The notes beneath the pieces were generated by a model. That model made no database searches and was not told the DNA's origin. It was given only the letters and a program-made list of their open reading frames with translations. The position numbers were made by a program, and so were the translations under genes. Positions 11,001-20,383 of a DNA stretch of 64,000 nt are shown here, one piece after another. Where the stretch lies: positions 402,615 to 466,614 of the forward strand of contig NW_025947610.1 in assembly GCF_000764305.2 (NCBI RefSeq), in the 5' to 3' direction. Source of the stretch: Hyalella azteca. Taxonomy: Eukaryota; Arthropoda; Malacostraca; Amphipoda; Hyalellidae. Each line of letters opens with the position of its first letter. Position 1 is the first letter of the stretch.

Positions 11001-14000
11001 TTTAAATACTAAGTTATGTTCAAATCTGTTCAGTAGTTTTGAAAAAATGTCTTGATTACTGCGAATTTAAGCACGTATTGCTGTTTCAACCACAAACGAA
11101 GGTGAAATGAAAAAAAAACTCGCGAACAAAGGCACAATCGAAAAAATTTTCACGAGCTAAACATTACCGTTCGGTAGTTAGGACTGTAAATTCAAAATTT
11201 CGTTCGAATCTGTTGCCTGTTTCGTTCTGCCTGTATTGCCATATAACTATGGCAAAAACAAACGATGGCAAAATTCAAATAATTTTTACAAGCAAAACAT
11301 TATCGTTAAGTCCTAAATCGTTAGGTCCTAAATCGTTAGGTCCTATAGCAAAATTGTTAGGTCCTAATGAATACGTGGATCAAGTTAAATCGAGTTTAAG
11401 TTCATTAGTTTGAGAGATATTCCTTGATCATTGAATTTGGAAATTGGTTGTGAGACCGGCCGTTAATTTGTCCGAGACGTAAACCCAGGAGAGGTTAAAA
11501 AAAACAGATCTGGGTGAAAAAACCATCGCTGGGAGTCATATGCTGCACGTGTTGTGTACAAATCGTCTAACAAAAGTTCACTGGAGGGGCGGCGACGTGC
11601 CCTCAATAACGACGTCCGCAACCTGCAGGAGAAGGTGGATGCTCTGCTTTCCAGGTATGATTTATATAATGGACGCTAGTAACATATTCATAATTTACAA
11701 TCTGCTACTAATAAGTTGTTCTTTTTAACAAATTTCATGAGCTGCTTTACCAATGCTGAATTATGAAAGGAATTACGTTGTAAAGTAGTTCTGAGATAAA
11801 CTGCTGAGATATTTGTGTGTACATTTCTGTTTAACATTTACTTTATTTACTCTTTTATTTCTGCTTAATTTTGACCTTAGTGTCTTTGTGAAGTTATTCA
11901 CTACCCTTTCACTGGGATTCATCTCGACTCTTATTTCTGCTTAATTTTGACCTTAGTTCTTTTTGTGGAGTAATTCACTACCCTTTCAATGGGGTGCTTC
12001 ACGGCTCTCGTTCTCACAGATACCCTGAGCTGAACTTCAAGTATCAGGACCCTGAACGAAACTTCGATCGCTCCCAAGTGAAGGGCCTCGTGTGCAAACT
12101 CATGAAGCTTAAAGACCCGAGCGCTGCCACGGCGCTCCAGGTCACTGCCGGAGGCAAGGTCAGACGTCAGGATTTTTCCACTAGTCATTGGTATATTTTC
12201 TGAAGTTTTAGCATAAGAATTGATTGTTACTCACGGCTGTAATGTGAATGTGTTAATTAATCGAAGCACTTGTCTGTACAGCTTTACAATGTGAATGTGT
12301 TGATAGTAGTACTTGTCTGTGCAGCTGTACAATGTGATTGTGTCTACGGAGGTGGTTGGTAAGCAGCTCTTGCAGCGAGGTCAGCTGCAGTCACGCGTCA
12401 CATTCATTCCTCTGAATAAAATCACAGCGCGACCTATCGATCAACGCACCGCCGCCCGCGCCCAACAAATTGTGAGGATTACGATTGATTCTTGATCATC
12501 TTAATAAAAATTCGTTCAAGCCTTGGCAGAATGGTGAATCCTATGATAAATGACTACCGTAATTGTCCGCTCAAATTGTAACGTATACATGTGAACCATA
12601 CCTCCTGTTAACCACTTTGTTAAAATATTTAATTAATATTTTTCTTCTGCCTACCAATCGACTTCTTGGTTCGTTTGCCACATCTTGTGCTAGTAGGTTG
12701 TTCATATTTTTCTCCTGCTGATCTTTTGACCTCTTAGCTTTTTTGCCGCCCATTGCCGCACTATCATTCTCCTGTAAACAAATTGACTTTTTGGTTTGTT
12801 TGCCGCGCCTTGTGTAAGTAATTACTTCAATTTTTTCCTGTTGACCAATTAAGTGGTTGTTTGTCAGGGCGGCAAGGACGGCGTGCAGACTGCCCTGTCT
12901 CTGGTGGACTATAACCCAGAGCTGCAGGCCGCCATGGAGTTCGTCTTGGGCGCAACGTTCGTGTGCCGTGACATGGACGTCGCCAAGCGCGTCGCCTTCG
13001 ACGAGCGCATCTTGAGGAAGTGCGTCACCCTCGAGGGGGACGTCGTGGATCCTGCGGGCACTCTGTCTGGAGGTGGGCATACTGTCTGGAGGTGGGCATA
13101 CTGTCTGGAGGTGGGCATTCTGTCTGGAGGTGGGCATACTGTCTGGAGGTGGGCATTCTGTCAGAAAAGAAGCATTCTGTTTGGAGGTGGGTAGCATAGA
13201 GGTGGGTTGGCTTCCTGTCTGGAAGAGGGCATTCTGTCTGGAGGTGGGTACTCTATATAATGGTGGGCTTTCTGTCTGGAAGCGTCCACTCTGTCTGGAG
13301 GTTGATATCCTGTATAGAGGTGGGCATCTTGTCTGGAAATGAGCTTTATGTGGAGGTAGGCAAAACACTAACTAGGCCTAAAGCGATCCTCACCAATACC
13401 TGTTATTTATTAATAGTTTTAAACGAGAAACAATTAAAATGTTTGTTAACGGTTAAATCAAACCGCAGCATCATGAACTGATGTGATGTGCCTTCACGAT
13501 TTACTAACTTAATTATTAGCATTATGGTATTGATATGAGAGGCTATGTCTCACATGTTGTAAGTTTTAGAAAATGGGACGTAAAATTAAGAAATAAATCA
13601 TGCATTTCCCTAAAAAATTATTACACATCATCATCAAATAATTCGGGAACCAATGCCATTAGTTGCTGACAGTTAATGAAACGGTTAATGAAATAACATT
13701 TTCCAATTCCACTTGCTCCTTGAGGCTTCTCTATTCGTCACCAGTTGCTCATGCTTCTTTTTGGGTTTGTGATTTTGACCAGCATTCGCCAAATCTCAAA
13801 ACCTTGTCAGATAAATGGATTTTTCTGGATTCCGACCAGCAGTTTTGCTCAAGGTCTAACAACAAATAACTTATCAGTCTACAACAGGTGAAATTTGGCG
13901 ACATATGTGAAATTTTCATGATTTTCATGAAATAGCTGAAAAGAAATTAGCAATACCTAGATTTTGAAAAATCGGTAAAAACTTGAAAAAATTTTTCAAG

Positions 14001-17000
14001 TTGAAGAGTTAGAGGTAATAATGTCAAAATGACTAGTTGTATATTGCAATACATCTAGATGTTTTTTTGATTTTATAAATGTTCAGATGGTTTAACTAAG
14101 ACTTGACTGTTCAGATGAGTGCATTGCTATTGTGTACATTTAGATGCGTTTTTTTGCTTTTATAAATGTTCAGATGGTTTAACTAAGTAATTGACTGTTC
14201 AGATGAGTGCATTGCTATCGTGGAGCGATGCAAGCAGCAAGAGCAAGAAGGAGAGCATCAGGTGCAGGAGTTGCTGGGCCAGATCAAGAACGCCAAGGCA
14301 TTGAAGGAGCAGCAGCTCAAGGAGGCCACCAAGCATCTTGAAGCCTGCAAGAAGAAGGAGCTAGAAACGCGGCAACAGTGGGACACTATGAAGCAGGTGA
14401 GACTGGGGCTATCATTCTGGTTTATGATTGCTATGTATCTTCAACCTTCCTATATTTATTAAAAATAGTTACTGAACAGAGGCTTATATTATGAAAAAAT
14501 AGTTAATACATTAACTGTCTCAGCCAGTTATTGATTGCTTTTCAAGTGAAACCCACTAATTACAAACTCGAAATCAGCCACTACCTGTATTTAAGCGCTT
14601 TGATAGTAGGTCCACTGTTGTTTTAAGTGACCTTGCTCGTTTAATTTTGGTGAACAGGAAGAAGAAAGTTTAAAATTGGAGGTGCGTGAGCTGGAGGAGA
14701 GCATCAGCGCTCAACAGCAGCAACTGCAGGCGTCAGCTGATGTGCTGAAGCAATATGCTGAGCAGCTCACTGAGAACGAGGCGCAACACAAGCTTTCTAA
14801 GGCGAGTCTAAAATTACATATGGTGCATTGAAATGATTTTACTTACCGCTTAAGTTCTAAAATTTACTACAAACGAAATAAATATAGACTCAAACGCGAG
14901 TCTATAATAGGTATTACTTGATCCTCTGAAATAATCACACTAAGTGCTGGTGTTTACAGCTTCTACGTAAAATTAATATAGACTCTACTTCTTATATCAC
15001 TAATTGCTTTGAGCTGATTTCACTTGTAGCTTAAGTCGAAATATTTTCTCTTGAATCCAATAATAATGAAAATTTAAGTTATTTTTCTCGTGTAGGATGA
15101 AGTAGAATCAGCCTTGGCCGCCGTAAAGGAACAGAAGCAGATGCTGGCGGCTCAGAATAAAGAAATAAATGCTAAGTTGGCCCAAAAAGATGCAATTCTG
15201 AAGGCAGGCAACGAAGCAGAGCTCGAGGTGAAGCAGCTCGAGCACAAGCTCTCCAAGCTGAAGACAGACGCCAAGGAAGCCGAAAACAAGGTTAGCTTTT
15301 GATTTATTCTATGCTTAAGTTATTTTAATGTTTTATGTAGATTGAAATCTGGACAGGAACCTATTGTTATTGTCATTTTTTGGTTTGTATTTCATTATTT
15401 TTCCCTAATTTATTGTAAAAAAGAATGTTTGGCTTAGTTTGATGTTGAACTGTGGTTTATATAACAAAATATTGTGGCTACTGTTTCGTCATTAAATTTA
15501 TTCTATACCGTTTCTCTTTCACCGATGTGACAACTGAATTTTCAGCTTATTTGAATTTTGTCTTGCTTCTGTAAGACAGTTACTAATTAAGATTTAGTTC
15601 TGCGCTATTCATTCCTTAATATTGTTGATGTTCATTCTGAGACTATTTGAATTTTAGACTTTTTCGTCATTGCTTGAGAGATCACAACAGATTTTTGTGC
15701 CGTTCTGCTACTTCGAAATGTAATTTATCTTTCACTGGCTAGGTGGCCAGCATGCTCACCAGTCACGAGTGGATTGCAGAAGATCGGAAGTTCTTTGGTC
15801 AGCCTAATACTGCCTACGATTTTGAAACGAACGACCCAAATGAAGCTGGTCGCAAGATCTCGAAACTTGAGGAGACCAAAACTAAGCTCTCCAAGAACGT
15901 CAACATGAGGGCCATGAACATGTTGGGCAAAGCTGAGGATCAGGTTATTATTTATTTCCAGAGATGTGTCTAATTATTATCCTATTTTTGCAGCATCTAT
16001 GCTGGGTGGCTTACTACATTACCGTTCAACTCAATTTATACAATTGGATATTCAAATGGTACAGTTGGAGCTAATTTTGGATAGTATAAACAAATTTCAA
16101 ATCTAATGCAAGTTGAAGATTGGAATTGAATTATTTTGTATCATACATAGGAAGGAGATCTACCCATGTTAATCAATTTATAAATTTGTTTAATATTTTG
16201 TCTTGAAACAGAAAATGTGACAACCAATTCTTATCTAGCTGGTGTGCTTTGCCTACAGTACAACGACCTGATGAGGAAGAAGCAAATTGTTGAGAACGAT
16301 AAAGCCAAAATTGAGACAGTCATCCGTGAGCTGGACGAGAAGAAAAAAGAGGCTTTAAGGCAGGCCTGGGAACAGGTAGTTGCACCTTAGGTCTAGAACC
16401 TGATAACTAGATGATTATATACTGATTGAGCTTTATAATATACTTCTTGAACTTGATTATGAGCTTCCTTGTCTTGAATACTTTTGGACTTGACTACATA
16501 CTGCTTGAGCTTGATTAAATACTGCTTAGTATAATAGATGTATCACACATGTGTGTAAAGGGAAGGACTATCAGATCACTGCTTAGCAGATTATAGTTGA
16601 TAGAAAATCTGTTTGCTCCAACGAATATTCAAAATTTATACCTAGGTTATAATATTGACTTGTTGTTTAAGAAATTAATGATTAAGGAATTGTTATAGGT
16701 ATATGAACTGTGTTTACAGTTTACACTGATAAGAGCTGATTAATGATTGAAATGAAGGGAGTTTTCAATTAAGTGTAATTGTATTAATAAGATTTTTATT
16801 TTGGACACTTGTGTATTCTATTTGAATGCTAAACTGTAATTTATTCTCATAGGTGAACAAAGACTTTGGATCTATTTTCTGCATGCTGCTGCCCGGCACA
16901 CAAGCCAAACTGCTGCCTCCAGAGGGGATGGATGTGCTTGACGGGCTGGAGGTAAACAAGTTATTTACAGTCAAACATTATTTCAACCTGAAAAGTTCTT

Positions 17001-18620
17001 ATTCATTCTTTGAGGATTACCAAATTTTATAGAACTACTACGCACTCTCGAGTGCAATAGGCTTTAGAATACCTTTTATGATATGAATTTGAGTTCTTTC
17101 ATTGTTAGCACTGTAGTTGGCGATGCTCAGTAATGAATGATTGTTATAAAATTCTGGACGTTCAGTGTCATATTTTTTATGGCTATCAGTTGTCTTTGCC
17201 TGATGCCTTTGGCTCCAGATGCAGATACCAGATACACATCTCTTATTGAATTTTAATTATTTCAATTTTTGATCCGTTTCTCCTTTAATTAATTAATTTT
17301 GCAAGCATCAAATCTCATTTCTACTGTCCATAAACGAGTGTTAAATTGTGCATACATCATGCCATTGAAGCCACATTATTTATTATTAAAGTTTTCTCAG
17401 ATAAGTTGTACTGGCATTGTTTAAAAGTCTTCGATGACCCAACAATATGCAAGCTAATGTTTGACAGATGAATAATAATTATAATAATGCTAACGGTACT
17501 TGTGTAACAGGTGAAAGTGTAATACTTAGTAATAATAATAATGATGATAATATTGGTAATAATGGTCGATACGTTACAGGTGAAGGTGGCATTTGGAGAC
17601 GTGTGGAAGGAAAGCCTGACTGAGCTGTCTGGAGGCCAGCGCTCTCTTGTGGCGCTGTCCCTCATCCTGGCGCTGCTGCTCTTCAAACCTGCCCCCATAT
17701 ACATCCTGGACGAGGTCGACGCTGCGCTGGACCTCTCGCATACCCAGAACATCGGCCACATGTTGCGCACGCACTTCAAACATTCCCAGGTGAGAACATC
17801 GGCCACATGTTGCGCACGCACTTCAAACATTCACAGGTGAGAACATTGGCCAAATGTTGCGCACACACTTCAAACATTCCCAGGTGAGAACATTGGCCAC
17901 ATGTTGCGCACGCACTTCAAACATTCACAGGTGAGAACATTGGCCACATGTTGCGCACGCACTTCAAACATTCCCAGGTGAGAACATCAGCCACATGTTG
18001 CGCACACACTTCAAACATTCCCAGGTGAGAACATCAGCCACATGTTGCGCACACACTTCAAACATTCCCAGGTGAGAACATCTTGATCTCACCAGAGAAC
18101 GTTCTGTTGTGAGCTCGTTGAATACGCAGCCTTCCAGTGCTAGATCAATGAATATCATCAATGCTTTCTGTGTTTTAATAAGCCATTTCAACTTCGCCTA
18201 AAACTGGCTTCTCATTTTGTTTAATATATGTTTCTTTTTTGACAGTTAAGCACTCGTTACATAACCGGTAGTATTGAATGTTGAAAGTACATACGTGATA
18301 AAACTGAAGAATATGTGGAAATAAGCAACTAAACAAATATTGAGTCCGAATCTCTGACCATCATTGCAATTTAAGCTTATAATGTGTATACATTTTCAAA
18401 GCAGTAAAGAAAGACACAACAAAAATTCAAGCATGCAAAATAACACCAAGCAGGAATGTAGCCTTGACCATACGCCTGTTTGTTACAGTTCATCGTTGTG
18501 TCGCTCAAAGACGGCATGTTCAACAACGCCAACGTGCTCTTCAAGACTAAGTTCGTTGACGGCTCTTCGACAGTGACGCGTCACACGCAGCAACCTAGCA
18601 ACATGACACGCCGAAAATAA
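6494..18620 (+). CDS. SMC2: SMC2, condensin core ATPase subunit (20 exons; N-terminus lies outside or is lost)
   Basis: SMC2 pairs with SMC4 as the ATPase core of condensin I and II, which compacts mitotic chromosomes. The coding exons read as 6494-6643, 7020-7181, 7911-8021, 8300-8437, 8583-8723, 9011-9160, 9494-9686, 9870-10045, 11536-11654, 12020-12158, 12325-12471, 12868-13072, 14203-14396, 14658-14801, 15096-15290, 15743-15943, 16259-16375, 16853-16951, 17580-17789 and 18489-18620. All have AG acceptors and GT donors, except a GC donor after 14801. Phases are coherent throughout and give 1040 residues ending in TAA; the family is usually about 1,200. Hallmarks are the opening [17 protein letters not shown] block, [17 protein letters not shown], the hinge, [10 protein letters not shown] and [12 protein letters not shown]. 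The first exon with the Walker A motif is absent, and about 80 residues after the hinge are missing. Identity is secure from family knowledge; exon 9's start is the weakest boundary. Confidence 0.97.
8300..11654 (+). CDS. SMC2: SMC2 exons 4-9: ascending coiled-coil arm
   Basis: Six exons (8300-8437, 8583-8723, 9011-9160, 9494-9686, 9870-10045, 11536-11654) are rich in Glu, Lys, Gln and Ala with heptad-like spacing, as expected for the arm between head and hinge. Exon 7 ends in phase 1 and exon 8 restores phase 0. Exon 9 is the least certain. The only in-frame AG that avoids a stop is at 11534-11535, and its pyrimidine tract is poor because a transposon ends only 37 bp upstream. Starting at 11508 or 11577 instead gives early stops. 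Exon 9 then reads [14 protein letters not shown], matching the KRRQL-type segment before the hinge. Confidence 0.9.
10082..10270. mobile_element. hAT-like left terminus, solitary fragment
   Basis: CAGTGGTTCCCAAACTTTTT followed by CAGGCTGGCGTCCCC is a classic hAT-type terminus. No matching inverted right end is found in this intron. The fragment stops where the TTAA-flanked element begins, so that later insertion may have split or replaced it. Confidence 0.6.
10271..11498. mobile_element. TTAA-flanked piggyBac-like foldback element in SMC2 intron 8
   Basis: It begins TTAACCGTTTC and ends GAGAGGTTAA. Extended terminal inverted repeats pair CCTAGGACGTC, AATTTACGGCCGG, GGCCGGTCTC and CGACCAATCT (about 10303-10353) with GAGACCGGCCGTTAATTTG and CCCAGG (about 11451-11491). 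The interior holds about five diverged units sharing CCTAAC...AACGGTGA...TTTAGCTC and CTTCGTTCGCGAG. Units left of about 10880 are direct; those to the right are inverted, so the element can fold back. No transposase is encoded. Confidence 0.7.
12020..13072 (+). CDS. SMC2: SMC2 exons 10-12: hinge (dimerisation) domain
   Basis: Exons 12020-12158, 12325-12471 and 12868-13072 encode the hinge that joins SMC2 to SMC4. Visible family blocks are [88 protein letters not shown] and [10 protein letters not shown]. Exon 12 is distinctly GC-richer than the flanking introns. Its donor (GGAG then GTGGGC at 13073) is the first unit of a 19-bp tandem array. The exon ends in phase 1, the same phase in which exon 13 opens. 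Confidence 0.96.
12236..12345 (+). repeat. Triplicated acceptor region of SMC2 exon 11
   Basis: The phrase CTTGTCTGT(A/G)CAG followed by CT(T/G)TACAATGTGA(A/T)TGTG occurs with starts at 12281 and 12324, 43 bp apart. A partial third copy of the last part starts at 12236. The last copy is the true acceptor and exon 11 start (12325). Splicing to the 12282 copy would add 43 nt and shift the frame. Confidence 0.85.
13063..13360 (+). repeat. 19-bp minisatellite containing the SMC2 exon 12 donor
   Basis: Units CTGTCTGGAGGTGGGCATA start at 13063, 13082, 13101, 13120, 13139, 13158 and 13177. Decayed copies continue to about 13360. The first unit is the last ten coding bases (codons for LSG plus one base) and the donor. 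At least five units keep an intact GAG/GTGGGC donor. Each extra unit would add 19 nt and shift the frame. Confidence 0.95.
14052..14222 (+). repeat. Tandem duplication of the SMC2 exon 13 acceptor
   Basis: Two copies of about 85 bp (from 14052 and from 14137) each carry TTTTATAAATGTTCAGATGG and GACTGTTCAG followed by ATGAGTGCATTGCTAT. The second runs into exon 13. The first is a decoy acceptor (exon-like start 14115) whose frame meets TAG a few codons later. Confidence 0.92.
14203..15290 (+). CDS. SMC2: SMC2 exons 13-15: descending coiled coil, incomplete
   Basis: Exons 14203-14396, 14658-14801 and 15096-15290 encode Gln/Glu/Lys-rich coil (for example [20 protein letters not shown] and [20 protein letters not shown]). 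Compared with my knowledge of the family, about 80 residues that should follow the hinge's GTLSGG are not encoded between 13073 and 14202 in any frame I read. Exon 12 ends and exon 13 begins in phase 1, so an exon of 3n length has been lost or left out of the assembly without breaking the frame. Exon 14 uses a GC donor (AAG then GCGAGT). Confidence 0.92.
15743..18620 (+). CDS. SMC2: SMC2 exons 16-20: C-terminal ATPase lobe and stop
   Basis: Exons 15743-15943, 16259-16375, 16853-16951, 17580-17789 and 18489-18620 encode the end of the coil and the C-lobe. Landmarks are [53 protein letters not shown], the ABC signature [19 protein letters not shown], and Walker B with D-loop in [20 protein letters not shown]. 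The last exon carries [20 protein letters not shown], a short basic tail and TAA at 18618-18620. Exon 19's last 43 bases plus its donor are the founder of a seven-copy 47-bp array. Confidence 0.97.
17747..18082 (+). repeat. 47-bp minisatellite containing the SMC2 exon 19 donor, seven copies
   Basis: Units start at 17747, 17794, 17841, 17888, 17935, 17982 and 18029, with a stub at 18076; spacing is exactly 47 bp. Each unit is the exon's final 43 bases ([14 protein letters not shown] region) plus GTGA of the donor. Seven CAG/GTGAG donors therefore lie in a row (17790, 17837, 17884, 17931, 17978, 18025, 18072). Only the first keeps the final exon in frame without a stop. Confidence 0.97.
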
Positions 18621-18663
18621 CTCATTTCATTGTTTTGTGGCCTGTACATAACAAATTTGCACT

Positions 18664-18669
18664 AATAAA
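18664..18669 (+). promoter_or_regulatory. Polyadenylation signal of SMC2
   Basis: An AATAAA hexamer lies 44 bp after the SMC2 stop codon, in an AT-rich stretch with no other open frame. This distance is normal for a short 3' UTR. The cleavage site itself cannot be seen. Confidence 0.6.
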
Positions 18670-20383
18670 ACGAAATTTTGTACAAATGGAAATGCATCTC
18701 ATGACGCGCTTATGTGTTCATCCTTACCAGGCTTGACTCGGCATTAAGGCGTTAAATGCTACAATGAAAATCGTGTTTCTATTCTACGATATGAACAAAT
18801 AATTTCTCTGAGTATGTGCTTGTATAGAAATCTCAACTTGCTTCAGTACACATCGACGCACACAAGATGGTACAGATGATACCTGCTCCTTTAAGATCTA
18901 TTTTTCATCATTGATTAATGCTTGCATTCCAACGACTTTACATGAATATATTACTCATTTTCAGTTATTTACGCGAAGTGTGAGTACGGAAGAATAGTTT
19001 TGTTTAAGAAATTTATGATTTTATAAATGTTCTTCTGACGCAAATTAAGTGTTGTGTTGTTGGAAGTCATTTAATTAGGAACGGTTATGATTGATTTATC
19101 GCCCGTAATTTGTATGTGCAAGTTAGTTGGAACTAAGCTATGCAGTTAAGTGATAACATTTCATGTTTCGATAAGTGTAGTAAATATACCGTACTTGAAT
19201 TGACATTTGTTCAAACCTGAATACCGCTAAATATTATGTGCATGTTGTTCTTTGGACCCTGTCATGTCATGTCATGTCACGCCATACCAAACCATGTCAC
19301 GTATAGCGTATGTAGGTCCGTAGTTAAAATTCTGGCTAGGGCAGGTGCTAGATCAGATTCTGATTGATGTTTGCATGTTTGTCTCGGAAATTCTTTCGAA
19401 CTTATGCCCTGCGATGTAACTTACTTGAAATGTTCAAAATTTGGACAGTGCTATTTGCCTCGCATGCCATGACAGCTCCATACAAAAAAAAATCCTAATC
19501 GCCTATGCGGTCCCTAGAAGTTTGAGGCTTTCGTAGTTCATAGAAGGACAAGGAATCCACGCACGCTATTGATATAAACGCTGAAATATTGACGAGCTGT
19601 AATGGATATGAATCCTGTATCACTTAATGGCGATGTTTTCGGAGCCCTGGAAGATTATTTATGTCGCTCCATAACGGAAGTGATAGAAATAGGCCCACAG
19701 ATGCAGAATGGCGGATGTAAATTCCGATATTACGCCCAGGTCTAGCAAGCGTCTAATAGCACGACAGCCGTTGGAGGATAAAATGATATAATAGATGGTT
19801 TCCTGGAATGCAGTAACTCCTCAACTATTCCAGGTGTTACGTTTCAGACCTCGGCCGCATAATGTAACATTCGGGATGGGGAATAGTTCAACTGATAGTA
19901 TTTATTATCAATAATTACAGTATAAATACCGATGTATTTCATTTTTTCTGAGCGTTTACAACCCATTCTCAGACTTTTAGTTGCCCTTCTAGTTCCGCGG
20001 GATGTTTAAATATGCTGATCGACTTCCCCAGAAACCAGCAAAGATCCGCGAATGAGTTTTAATAATATTAATTGCCAACCCTCGATGAAGAGCAGCTGCG
20101 TCAGGTGAGGAGCGATTAAGCGAGAGATTATCATTATACGAAGTACTGCTGCTCGTGATTACATTTGGCATGGCCGCTGACGCGTCAGTGGCAACATTCA
20201 ATTACGGTCGTGTAGGGCTGATCACTGATCAGCATGTGTGTTTGACGCGTACCAGGAAGAAATTCGTTCTTAAAAATGTAATATGAGTTAGGGAAAATGT
20301 CGCCACGCCACAAATCAATGAGTAGACCCCAAAACTAACTTTTGTCAAGGAGCATCAAGAAGCTAAAGTTTGAAATGAATAAT
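18670..20383. other. Intergenic, no gene seen
   Basis: No exon-like sequence recognised. A short GTCAT pentamer run (about 19261-19280) is the only clear repeat. Confidence 0.5.

Noticed and set aside
12571..13368. 265-codon minus-strand frame
   Set aside because: It is antisense to SMC2 exon 12, the donor array and intron sequence. Its [10 protein letters not shown] repeats are the 19-bp array read backwards.
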